Below are positions 9,634-20,223 of a DNA stretch of 64,000 nucleotides, piece after piece. The position numbers were made by a program, and so were the translations under genes. This stretch comes from Hibiscus mutabilis (lineage: Eukaryota > Streptophyta > Magnoliopsida > Malvales > Malvaceae): positions 18,721,608 to 18,785,607 of the forward strand of contig CM033726.1 of NCBI GenBank assembly GCA_019671005.1, given 5' to 3'. Each line of letters starts with the position of its first letter. The first letter of the stretch is position 1. The notes under the pieces are model-generated. The model did not search any database. It was not told the DNA's origin and saw only the letters and a list, made by a program, of their open reading frames with translations.

Positions 9634-12450
9634 ATGGAAGAGAGCTTTGCTAAGCTAGAAGCCGATCTTAGAAGCCAGTTAGAGAGAACGCAACAAGAGT
9701 TAAGAGATGCCATCATCAAATCTTAGCAATATATGATGAGGGAAATATCTCAAATGCTACAAAATTGTCGAGGGGAAGACGCAAGAGGAAAGAGTACTAT
9801 TGTGAACCATGCTCAGAACCCGAAAGACTCCACATATTCTCTAATCTTTAACCCCCTCTTCATTAATCCTACACCAACCCCCCACAAGGGGTATCCTCGT
9901 CCCATCAAGTCGGTGCATCTGCTCCACCTTAGCTGGTTGTGACATTTGCAAATGTCGAACATATCAGAGACAGCATCCCAGACTTTATGAACTAGAAAAA
10001 TTGAATCAAGTGAAAGCATAATTCTCAAAGTAGTTAGAGGAGACTAGAAAGGACCTCGAAGAGAAATTTCGGGTGAGGAAAGATGAGGACGGTTCTTATG
10101 GTCTGAACTCTAAGGATCTCAGCTTGGTCCCTGATGTAGAGATCCCATACAAGTTTAAAACAATGGAGTTTGAGAAGTTTGACGAAACAACTTGCCCAAC
10201 CCCTCATATTACAATGTTTTGCCGTAAGATGGCTGGCTACACCAACAATAAGAAGCTGTTGATACACTATTTCCAAGATAGTTTAGTGGGATCCATCACA
10301 AGATGGTACAATCAGCTTACACGAGCTCAGATTAAATCATTGAAGAATTTGGCTAAGGCTTTTACTGATCAGTATAAGCACATAACTGATATTGTCCCCA
10401 ACCGGCTTTTATTGCAAGGAATAGAACAAAAGAGAAATGAGAGCCTTTGAGAGTACACCCAAAAGTGGTACAATGTGGTTGCTCAAGTCCAGCCCCATCT
10501 CCGAGAAAACGAGATTGCCTCTATGTTTATTGATACATTAAAATGGACGTTCTATGATCGTCTGATCAATAACCCTATTAGTAACTTTGTTGATATGGTA
10601 ATGACCTATGAGCGTACTAAAGCGGCCATAAAAAGTGGAAGAATCGACGGAGGGAAACCATCGCGCAAGCAATTCAAGAGGAAGGACCATGAAGTGAACA
10701 CCACAAATGCTTATGAGGCTGTTAAAAACTTCACTATATCTCAACCTCAAGCTTTAAACCCCCAAAATTTTAATAGAAGGAAAGAGCGGGGACCCAAGAA
10801 TGAAAACTCCTTCATGCCGCTACTGATTACTTACGAAGAACTCTACTCACAGCTGTACAAAGCATTTTTGGTATGGCCTCAACATGTTACTCCTTACAAT
10901 CCCCCTTATCCTGCATGGTATGACCCTAAGGCCCACTGCGAATACGTTGCCGACGTCACAGGCCATACTATTGAGAACTATATAGCATTTAAAAAGTTTG
11001 TTAAGAATTTGATCAAGACTGAAGTGCTACAGCTATGGGAGCCAAGTACCGCCAGTAACCCTTTGCCAAATCATGGTGGTCAAGGCGTAAATGCTATCGA
11101 GGAAGAATGTGCAAGAAAGGCTAAGGCTAGCGTGTCAGAAGTAAGGTCTCCTTTGAGATGGGTCTTTCAGCAGTTATGTATGGCTCGTCTCATCGACTGT
11201 GGAAGGGTAATTGCGAAAAAGGGTTGTGGCCCCTATTGTGAATACCATCAGTCGAGGGATCATCAGATCCAAGATTGCGAGGAGTTTTGCCAAGTAGTCC
11301 AGAAGTTGAGGGATAGCAAAGTGATTGAATTCTTTGAGGAAGAAGAAAGGAGAAGCTAGTTCGAAGTTTGCATGTTGGATACTTCAGATGCCAGATACAG
11401 TGCAAAAAGGCCGTTCGTTATTGGCCTCAAACCAAGTCAAGAGAATGCACAAGAAAGTCCCATGATAGCCCCTAAAATTATAATTTTAGCCCCGACATCC
11501 TTTCTCTTTAAGGATACCCAGATGGTTCTATGGAACTACACCGCCAACGTCTCAATACATGGAAGTTCTAGTTCGCAAGAAGGAAAAGAACCAATTGCGG
11601 AAGAAAAGCCCACCTAAGGAGAGCCTGCAAAACTAAACCCCGAAGGGATAAACGATGTGGGGCATTTTACGAGGAACGATCGGTGCTATGTTCCTAAATC
11701 TCCAAAAACAATAGAATATATGAAACGAAAAGGCAAAGCAACTGAGCCTGAACCTATGAAGATATTTGGGGAAAGCCACCCCCAAAACTCAACGAGCCAG
11801 TGACTAAGGCTCAAGCTCAGGAATTTTTGAGGTTCTTTAAACACAGTGAATACAGTGTGGTAGACCAACTCAAAAAACAGCCGGCCCAGATTTTAATGCT
11901 TTATCTACTTTGAACTCAAAAAAATCGTGAGGCCCTGTTAAAAGTATTAAATCAAACTTTTGTCGAGAGTAATATTTCGGTTGATAAGCTTGACCAGATC
12001 GTCGGATATATTACTGACTATAATCATATCACCTTTAGCGACGATGAGATACCAGAAGAATGAAGGTGGTCTAACAACACCCTAAACATTACCACCCATT
12101 GCAAAGGTCACATACTACCGGGAGTGCTCATCGATAATGGCTTTGCCCTGAATGTTATGCCCTTAGCTACTCTGTAGCGCTTACCGATCGACAGCTAGCA
12201 TATGAAACCCTGCCAAAATGTTGTGTTTGCATTTGACGGGACCCAAAGAGAAGTGGTTGGGAAAATTAAAGTACCCCTACTCATAGGTCCAACTGAATAC
12301 ACTGTGGATTTCATGGTCATGAACATCCAGCCATCCTACAACTGTCTATTAGGGAGACCATGGATCCATTATGCCAGAGCTGTTTTGTCTTTTTTGCTCC
12401 AGAAATTGAAGTTCATAATTGAAGGAAAGATATTAACAGTCCATGCCTAG
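9634..12450 (+). pseudogene. gag-protease of element B, disrupted
   Basis: Gag probably starts at the ATG at 9634 (MEESFAKLEADLRSQL, a coiled coil) and stops at 9724. The conserved capsid part lies at 10070-10450 and 10475-11358: IPYKFKTMEFEKFDET, FQDSLVGSITRWYNQL and NLAKAFTDQYKH match the retrotransposon gag domain. A partial zinc-knuckle-like stretch (CEYHQSRDHQIQDC) is near 11240. At 11372-11617 comes the proline-rich linker typical of Ogre elements (FLFKDTQMVLWNY). From about 12060, a protease trace has LIDNGFALNVMPLATL, DNG standing in for the usual D-S/T-G, then at 12202-12450 VVGKIKVPLLIG and YNCLLGRPWIH. Stops at 10448, 11357, 11615, 12061, 12176 and 12196 make it non-functional. Gag packages the RNA and protease cuts the polyprotein. 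Confidence 0.85.
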
Positions 12451-13614
12451 CAAGATGTTGTGGCTTCGGTAACTTCAGACACTCCATACATTCCAACTAA
12501 TGAGGAGGCTTTGGAATGTGCCTTCAGGGTATTGAAATTTATCAATGCTACCTTTGTTGCTCAAGGGAACAGGATCCCATGCCGAGATTATCAAATTGCA
12601 CCAAGATGGTGGTGACAGAAACTCTAGGAAGAGGAGCAAAAAGAGGAAGAGGTTTGTGAAAGAGCCTGCAAGGACGTCTGCGACCCATAAACATTATCCA
12701 CAAGTATGACCGTTTTGGGCTTGGACATAAGCCTAACTTTCTGCAAAAGAAATAAGAATGGAAGAGAAGAGAATAACAACGAAAGGCCCAATTTAGAGAA
12801 GAGGAGATTTTGTAGGCTCTAATCACTTATACGGATATGAAAAAAGTTTTCGTGTCTGGCGGAGTCGTGAATCTTGGTCTCAAGGTCCAAGAAGCCAATC
12901 AAAAGAACGAGAGGATCCTTAATGAAAAATTAATCTGTGAAGCTTTAGAGGGAATGGATGTGAATGTGATCTCTGAAGGTGGCAAGATCGTTCAGCCTTT
13001 GGACATGATCCGCCCATGCCTCCCCGGTGAAGAGCTTAGCAATTGGACCAGCATGGATCTGCCCGTAGCTTTTAGGTTTAAATCAGAGTAATGCCTAGAA
13101 TCACCCTATTGCTTTTGGCCCGAGAGTAATAGGAATCCTTTGTAAAAGGGCTACTATGTCAATCTATTTTTATTTTCAATGAAAATGATGTTTCCTATGT
13201 TTCTCAAATGGCAAACATAACACTCATTTCATTCATTATTCATGCATTCATCACTTATTCTTTCATTATTTATTTATTTATTCATTCATAAGCTATTTTT
13301 ATTCTCAATACATACTTTTAAACTCGTGCAGGTCCCCGAATATTAACTATATGAATGATTATGGGTCTAATCTCGGGGTAGATTTTGAACAACCCTCGTG
13401 CTCGGCTGAAATAGATGAAGTGGATGATAAGGAGGAATATGAGGTCCCGGATGAATTATTAAGATTGATGGCTAGTGAAGAGAAACAAATTCTGCCCCAC
13501 CAAGAAGAATTAGAAGTTTTGAATTTGGGGACCGAAGAAGAAAAGAAAGAAGTGAAGTTTGGTACCACTCTATCATCAAAGGTGAGATAAGAGTTGGTGG
13601 AATTACTTTCAGAA
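12451..13614 (+). pseudogene. Protease-RT linker of element B, disrupted
   Basis: Coding traces continue downstream of protease. Positions 12837-13089 hold an 84-residue stretch ending in GEELSNWTSMDLPVAFRFKS, and 13351-13588 an acidic stretch with VDDKEEYEVPDELLRLM and LGTEEEKKEVKFGTTL, the usual lead-in to RT in Tat-lineage elements. Between them, at about 13090-13330, is a TTTATT-rich non-coding spacer. Ogre elements are known to carry an intron between protease and RT; whether 13090-13330 is its remnant is my inference and is not tested. Confidence 0.55.
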
Positions 13615-14511
13615 TTCAAAGATGTGTTTGCATGGACATATCAAGACATGCCGGGTCTAGACATGGATATTTTAGTGCACAAAATCCCAATAAAGCCAGA
13701 GTGCAAGCCAGTCCAGCAAAAGCTCTGAAGAATGAGACTGAATATGCTGTTAAAGGTTAGGGAGGAAGTAAAGAAACAATTTGAAGCCGAATTTTTAAAG
13801 GTTACTAAATACCCCGAGTGGGTAGCCAACATAGTCCCGGTGCCTAAGAAGGTCGAAAAAGTACGTATGTGCGTAGACTATAGGGACCTCAATAGGGCAA
13901 GTCCTAAGGACAATTTTCCCTACCTCACATTGATACCCTAGTCGACAACACTACAGGGCATTCTTGGTTTTCAGGGTATAATCAAATTAAAATGCACCCC
14001 GAGGACATGGAAACGACTATCTTTATAACCATGTGGGGTACATTTTGCTATAAAGTCATGCCTTTCGGATTGAAGAATACCAGGGCAACTTATTAAAGGG
14101 CCATGGTTACCTTGTTTCACGACTTGATGCACAAGGAGATTGAGGTGTATGTGGATGACATGATAGCCAAGTCCCGAACTGAGGAAGAACATATTGAGAA
14201 TTTGCGGAAGCTGTTCCAAAGGCTAAGAAAATATCAGTTGAAGCTCAACATGTCCAAGTGTACCTTTGCAGTCACATCCGAAAAGCTCTTAGGTTTTGTG
14301 GTTAGTCGAAAGGGGATTGAAATTGACCCCGAAAAAGTGAAAGCAATTCAAGATCTGCCGCCACCTCAAACTCAGAAGGAGGTCCGAGGATTCTTAAGAA
14401 GGCTAAATTACATTTCTTGGTTCATCTCCCAATTGACCGACAAGTGTGATCCTATTTTCATATTACTTCGAAAGAATAATCCGAGAAGATGGGATGAAGA
14501 TTGCCAAGAAA
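13615..14511 (+). pseudogene. Reverse transcriptase of element B, truncated
   Basis: RT copies element RNA into cDNA. The N-terminal part at 13732-13939 has EWVANIVPVPKK..KVRMCVDYRDLNRASPKDNFP. A frame with stops carries on to 14102, and 14103-14512 has the catalytic EVYVDDMIAKS, then LNMSKCTFAV, EKLLGFVVS, IEIDPEKVKAI and VRGFLRRLNYISWFI. The reading ends at RRWDEDCQ and passes without a break into a lysine-rich stretch. In the family, WDEECQ is followed by the connection and RNase H domains, so a deletion starts here. Stops at 13726, 13939 and 14094 and a frame change add to the damage. Confidence 0.88.
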
Positions 14512-15040
14512 AAAAAAGAAAAAAGAATCAAAAAGAGAAAAAGAAAAGAAAAAAAAGAAAAATTAATCAAAGTGAAAACCTAAAAGGACACTTTGAAAAG
14601 AAAAATCTCTAAAGTGAAAAATCGAAAGAGCGCTTTAAAGCAAAGTTTTGGAGAATATAAGGATCAAACGGGAAATGAGTCCAGACACAAGAAGTGACAA
14701 CAAATGTTCCAAGACAAGAAGAAGAAAGAAAGACGAAACAAGAAGCCAAGAAAGAAAGCGTCCAAGCATTGATTACATTTTTCATGCATCATGATTAGTT
14801 AGGCATCCCTAAGATAGGAGCATGCTAACTCATTCTATCATAGCATTTCATCTGTTACAAGTATTTAATTGTTAGATCATGTACTTTCTCAGAGGAGTAA
14901 ACAACGAAGTGAAGACATGAAAGAGACTGCGAGTGAGGAATTTTAGACTTCCAATATCAGGATTTTAGAAGCAAATGAGGCAGATACCTATGGCTCAAGA
15001 TTTTTCAGATAGGAAAGTCAAAAAGCCTATCTGTTCAGGC
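14507..15040 (+). other. A-rich post-pol linker of element B
   Basis: Runs of AAAAG code for lysine and glutamate, followed by two copies of a repeat reading SENLKGHFEK (14569) and SEKSKERFKA (14615). A similar A-rich stretch with the same repeat follows gag in element A (32700-33200). From 14700 to 15040 there is no recognisable coding sequence. Confidence 0.6.
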
Positions 15041-15063
15041 TCATAGGGAATGGACACCTTCGT

Positions 15064-16060
15064 TTGGAGAATAGTTATCTGGTCTTCCAGTTACCACTTC
15101 AGAAGGATATGCCATTTTATTTTCGCCATTTCGGGAAAGCAAGTTATCTGGTCTGTTTGTTGCCACTTCAGAAGGATATGCCATTTTACTTTCGCCACTT
15201 TGGGAAAATAAGTTATCTGGTCTGTCCATTGCCACTTCGGAAGGATATGCCATTTTGTGTTCATCACTTCGAGAATGCAAGTTATCTGGTCTGTCCATTG
15301 CCACTTCGGAAGGATATGCCATTTTGTTTTTTCCACTTCGGGAAAACAAGTTATATGGTCTGTCCGTTGCAATTTCGAAAGGATATGCCATTTTGTTTTC
15401 GCCACTTCGAGAAAGCAAGTTATCTGGTCTATATATTACCACTTCGTAAGGATATGCAGTATGTTTTTGCCACTTTGGGAAAGCAAGTTATCGGGTCTGT
15501 CTATTACCACTTTGGAAGGATATGTCGATATGTTTTCGTCGTTTCGGGAAAACAAGTTATTTGGATTTGTTCGCTGCCGCTTCGGAGGAACAAGTCGTTT
15601 GAAGTTCTGGTTTGTCCATTGCCACTCCGGAAGGACTTACCAGTGCTACCCATTTTTTTCGTCACTTCGAGAAAGCAAGTTATCTGGTCTGTCCGTTGCC
15701 ACTTCAGAAGAATATGTCATTATGTTTTCGCCACTTCGGGAAAGCAAGTTATCTGGTCTGTCCGTTGCCACTTCGGAAGGATATGCCATTCTATTTTTGC
15801 CACTTCAGGAAAGCAAGTTATCTGTTATGTCCGTTGCCACTTCAGGAAGGATATGCCATTATGTTTTTGCCACTTCGGGAATGCAAGTTATCCGGTCTGT
15901 CCGTTGCCACTTCAGAAGGATATGCCATTATATTTTTGCCACTTCAGGAAAGCAAGCTATCTGGTCTGTCCATTGCCACTTTGAAAGGATATGCCATTTT
16001 GTTTTCGCCATTCCAGGAAAACAAGTTATTTCGGTTTGTTCATTGCTGCTTCGGAGAAGC
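15064..16060 (+). repeat. 69-bp tandem array in the 3' untranslated region of element B
   Basis: The anchor AGTTATCTGG recurs at 15073, 15142, 15211, 15280, 15349, 15418, 15486, 15555, 15678, 15747, 15816, 15886, 15955 and 16024. That is 14 copies at 68-70 bp spacing, with one irregular 123-bp step at 15555-15678. Each unit reads roughly 'agttatctggtctgtccgtt' then 'gccacttcggaaggatatgc' and a T-rich part. Because 69 is a multiple of three, several frames stay open on both strands; these are not genes. Tat/Ogre elements are known to have repeat-bearing, hypervariable 3' regions (work of Macas and colleagues) that can seed satellites. Confidence 0.95.
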
Positions 16061-16123
16061 AAATCGTCTAACAAGATAAAATTAGCTCTTATGATCTTTG
16101 ATTTATTCTTGTTTTACAAAAAT

Positions 16124-16140
16124 AAGCAAAGAGGGGTAGC
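16124..16140 (+). promoter_or_regulatory. Polypurine tract of element B
   Basis: AAGCAAAGAGGGGTAGC ends exactly at the start of the 3' LTR. Element A has nearly the same tract before its own 3' LTR (37434-37451). Confidence 0.8.
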
Positions 16141-19100
16141 TGTAATCACTAATTTTATCCGAGGTTTTAACCTGTTTTTTATTTTTGTAAAATACTCGAG
16201 TAATGGGCTTGGGTTAATATTATGTATTTCTATTAATGCCATACATATATATATATATATTACTACTAGTGTTACTATAATTAATTTGTTTCAATTATAC
16301 GTTATTATAATTTGAACAAAAAAACTAACTAAAAATTTATTATTATTATTATTTGCTAAAATTCTATTACTATATTATATTATTATTAGTTTATTATAAT
16401 TATTATATTATATTATTATACTAGTATATTATACTTTTACTACTATTAAACAAAAATCCAAAATAAAAAGCTCAAATAAATAATAAAGCCCAAAGTTTTA
16501 ATTAACAGTCCATTTACATAATTAATTTTAAAAAACCCAAAAAATATTAATTACATGGTCCATTGAAAGCCCGAAATAATTAAAACCCTAAGCCCTAATA
16601 TCTTATGTTGCTTTGCGTAGCTGCATCGCAGCCATTAGATCTGGGATAGATCTAACGGCCCAGGATTGAAACTGAGAAGCTTCCAGAGTGGTCACACGCC
16701 CACGCACGGCTTTCCCGCTTCTTCACGCACGCGTGTGCCACAAGCCTCAACACTCTGGATTACCACGCGCGGCTTTTCAGACCCCTGACGTTTCATCTGC
16801 CACGACCGCAACTTCCCCTCCGGTCCCCTCCTCCTCTCTTGTAGCCACATCACCATGAAACCAAAAGAGAGCATACATTTGTAAAAAACACAAGAAGCGA
16901 ATCAAGCCACAATAAGCAAAGATCAAGCGAAATATTGGCGGATTTCAAAATCGATTGCAACAATTTTTTATGTTTTTTACAACGTTGACCCTTTCGGTTA
17001 TATAAGACCGGACAACCATATTGTAAACTTCAGTTAAGAGTGATACAAAAGAAAAAAGACCTTTTCAAGAGGTATACCTTCCTTGTTCCATTTTCGCATG
17101 CATGCAAAAAAAACAACTAGATTTAGGTTTTTTTTAGTCTTACCCTTCTATTTTTGGGTCGCCGTCGTTTAAGCCCCCTCTGTTCGGTGATAAGCCCACG
17201 GCTTTTCAGTCGGAAGTGGTGAGCCGACAAATGGGGTTGGGGGTTTTAAAGTCAAGTTGGATCTGGGTTTTAAGGCTTCGTTTTCTTAGATCTGGGGTAA
17301 AGTAAAGTCTTTTGGGTTTTTCGGTTTAGGTTTTCGATTTTAGGTTTTGAAGTCAGAGGTTTTGAGGTTGTTTAGAGGTTTTCGACCACCAGTGAGCGGT
17401 GGCCGGCGCAGTGGCTTAGGGCGGTGTTCATCCGAACCCTAAAGAGGGGGAGAGCACTTTGGGTTTCTGGAAATGGAAAAAATGGGAGAAAGTATTTAGA
17501 ATGGCTAAACTTTGTTTATTTTCTAAAAATATACTATAATATTAGGCCCCCTTTTAAAATTGGTTTCTATAGCTGTATAAACCCTTCCGCACTCTCATTA
17601 TTTCACGCGGAAGGGTTTTCGCTTTTCTATTTACACTCCAGGTCCCTAAACATTTTCAAAAGATTGCAATCTCGTCCTAAATTTTAAAGCTGGCTTAATT
17701 TTAAAATTGGGTTTATTATTTTATAGTCCTTTCGTCCTTTTTAAATATCTTTTAAAGGTTTCCGTCTTTCAAAATTACTCCCTAAGTCCCTTTAATTTTC
17801 ACCCACATTTAATTAAGTCCAGGATTTTAATTTAATTTGTTTTTAAAAGGGTTAATGGCCCATTTAGTCCCTATTTTTTTGAAAGCTTTTAATTTACCCC
17901 TTTTCCAGTGTTTATAATTTTATTTTGGCCCTTTCCAGTGTGTAAATTACCAATTAGACCCCTTAGTTTTTTTATTTTATCTTAATTTAACCTCATTGCA
18001 TATTTACACAATGTTTTTTTATTTTATTCCCTTTATCTTATGTATTTGATTGTTCATTTACTTATTTTATCTTTGTGTGCCCTAGTTAAGCTTTGTTTTG
18101 ATATTTTGGTCCCTTAGGTTTTCAGAATAGATCTATTAGGTTAGTTTTAGGGATAGTTTAATTAATTTAAAATTGTATGCTCGTATTATTGGGGCATGAT
18201 TTTAAATTGTGTTTAGGTTTAGAGACCTAGTTAGATCGTAGGTTCGAGTCAGTTTAATCCATTTAAATTCGCACTTGGTTCATTGGGGTAAATGTTAAAT
18301 GCATTAAGTTGGTTGAACAATTCTTAATTATTTTTAGGGTAAAATTGAAATTTAACATAGCTCACCTAATTTAAATCATAATTAATTAATTCGAATAATT
18401 TTAAATGGAATCCTTGGCTCATTGGGATCTTAGTTTAAAATTAATCAAATTAATTAGTATGATTTTAAGATAATCTATAAGATGCTTGTTTTTTAGTTTT
18501 TAGGAATTAATTAATTTAGGGATAATATTAGACTAATCTAGTTAATAATTATAACACTAATTAATTTTCAATAATTTGGGCCTTTTAGGTTAGGACTCTA
18601 GTGCGCCTAGGGCTTTAATTTCATGCAATTCTTTGTCATGCATTTTAATTGTCATTCATATGACTTTTATTAATTGGACATACATGTAATTAATTAATTT
18701 AAATCATAAAACGAAGATATTTATTAATTTCGGTATTTGTGTCGTAATAGTCCTGGCTCAATAAATGTTGACCAAATATTCGAATTAATTCTTATCATCT
18801 AAAGGTAATTCAATTCGAGATAAAATTTTGACGAATCATCACATCATTCTTAACTGTCTGCATCATGCATAAAGGTAATGAACGAAGTTCGAACCATAAA
18901 TTAACACGGCAATCGGGCTTATTCGATGTCGGTTTAATCTATGGTCCGAGGTGCCGTCACCCTTATTAATTAAATATGTAATTAATTCGAACTCACAAAT
19001 TTAACAAAGCCCGTTTAGTTAAAGTTTATTTTCAATTATGAACCATTTAATTAAATTCAATTCGAATTTCGATAGTTTCCATCAATTAAAAGCAGCATAT

Positions 19101-19370
19101 ATTTTGGTATCGATTTTCGGGCGTGATGGGGGTGCTAATCCTTTCCCACACGTAACCAACTCACGAACCCGTTTTTAAATGAATCTCTGGTTTTATGGTG
19201 TCCGACCTACCTTATTGGCCGGTAGCGACTCCAATAGTTTTTTTATTTTCAAGAACATGAATTTTTAAGGGACTTCCCCACTTTTTTAAATGTTTTTCCC
19301 GAAAAGCAAAAGAAAATCGAATTACAAACCTTTTTAGGGTCATGAGAAGAATTTTTTTTAGGTCGTTACA
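16141..19370 (+). repeat. 3' LTR of element B
   Basis: Starts TGTAATCACT, ends GGTCGTTACA, 3230 bp. It matches 3262-6503 throughout. The TATA box is at 16999. The reading frames at 16692-16874 (minus) and 17424-17687 (plus) are incidental. Confidence 0.93.
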
Positions 19371-19682
19371 CGTTGATCCGACCCTGAAAGGATCCGCGCG
19401 TTTTAAAGAAATGGAAATATTGCCTTTTCAGTCCCTTGGCTTATTTTATATGTTTAATTTCTTTATCTGTCTTTTCCTCCATTGTTTTATATTCTATACG
19501 ATTTCACCCCTTTTGTTTTATGTTTTTACCATATTTTATTTCCTTATATTACGTGTTCTTATGCCACTACGTTATATATTTAGTATGTACATATATATAT
19601 ATATTCTATTTTTATCTCATAAGTTTCCATGTATTTTATCTTTTTATTTCAAGTTTTAATTAATTGCTTGTTATATTTTTTT

Positions 19683-19841
19683 ATATTGATAGATATTTTT
19701 GAACAGTTCCTACTTAAGGGAGGAGGAAGGGAAAATTTGCTCCTACAGGGTATAAAACCCACAATATAGGGGAGGGGAGGTGTCAACTGAGAGCTTTTAA
19801 CCACTTGCTCTAGAGGTTGTTGACATATTGATAGATATTTT
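19683..19841. mobile_element. SINE-like insert S, copy 1, with its target duplication
   Basis: The 125-bp body at 19700-19824 is flanked by the 17-bp direct repeat ATATTGATAGATATTTT (19683-19699 and 19825-19841). The 3' LTR of A at 38590-38620 has one copy of the flank and no insert, so it is a true insertion. Body landmarks are GGGAAAATTTGCTCCTA and TGTCAACTGAGAGCTTTTAA. The long duplication and the lack of inverted ends indicate target-primed retroposition. No tRNA-like promoter boxes were recognised by eye. Confidence 0.75.
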
Positions 19842-20021
19842 AAAAATGCCATATCTAATTTTATGTACATATATTGTGTATCTTACATTTTAACGTTTTT
19901 ATGGTATAGTCTAATCAACGCATGTATATATATAGATAGATTTTTTTTATTTCTTAATATGTTATACATTAGTTCATATACCTTAATATTTCTTTACGTA
20001 TTATAAGAAACAAAGTTCAAT

Positions 20022-20223
20022 ACACAAGCTATGTAAACTTTAGTTTACACGAGCTTTTTAGTTTTAGGGGTTAGGGGTTTGGGTTGTAGGGTTTAGAATT
20101 TAATGTTAGTGTTTAGAATTTAGGGTTTAGAGTTTGGAGTTTATTTTTTAGGGTTTAAGTTTAATTTTGATTTATAGTATAAATAAGCAGGCTTGTGTAA
20201 AATTTATTTTACACAGCATGTGT
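20022..20223. mobile_element. Possible MITE with telomere-like core
   Basis: The ends ACACAAGCTATGTAAAC.. and ..TTTTACACAGCATGTGT form imperfect inverted repeats over about 33 bases (about 25 matches). Each arm is itself a small palindrome (GTAAACT-tta-GTTTAC style). The core at 20064-20156 is rich in TTTAGGG-like units. The 3' LTR of A lacks this region, but the gap there is larger than the element and no clear target duplication is visible. Confidence 0.45.

Larger units (their letters stand above)
3262..19370 (+). mobile_element. Element B: Ogre-like Ty3/gypsy element inserted in the 5' LTR of A
   Basis: Both LTRs are present (3262-6503 and 16141-19370), with a perfect CGTTG duplication. 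Order inside: tRNA-Arg-type primer site, leader, ORF1 with a coiled-coil tail, gag, protease, truncated RT, A-rich linker, a 69-bp tandem array, polypurine tract. RNase H and integrase are missing: RT reading runs straight into the A-rich linker at about 14507. The extra ORF before gag and the repeat-filled 3' untranslated region are features of the Tat/Ogre lineage. Every reading frame has stops. At 16.1 kb it is long, mostly because of its 3.2-kb LTRs. Confidence 0.92.

Noticed and set aside
15064..16060. CRISPR-like array
   Set aside because: Units are contiguous and repeat in full with no unique spacers, and this is plant DNA; it is an ordinary tandem repeat.
15064..16315. Long overlapping frames on both strands (up to 352 residues)
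   Set aside because: They are an effect of the 69-bp unit being a multiple of three; no start context, domain or codon pattern supports a protein.
20064..20156. True telomere repeat tract
   Set aside because: Units are irregular (tttagaattt, tttggagttt) and lie inside an LTR; at best an interstitial, telomere-like core of a MITE.
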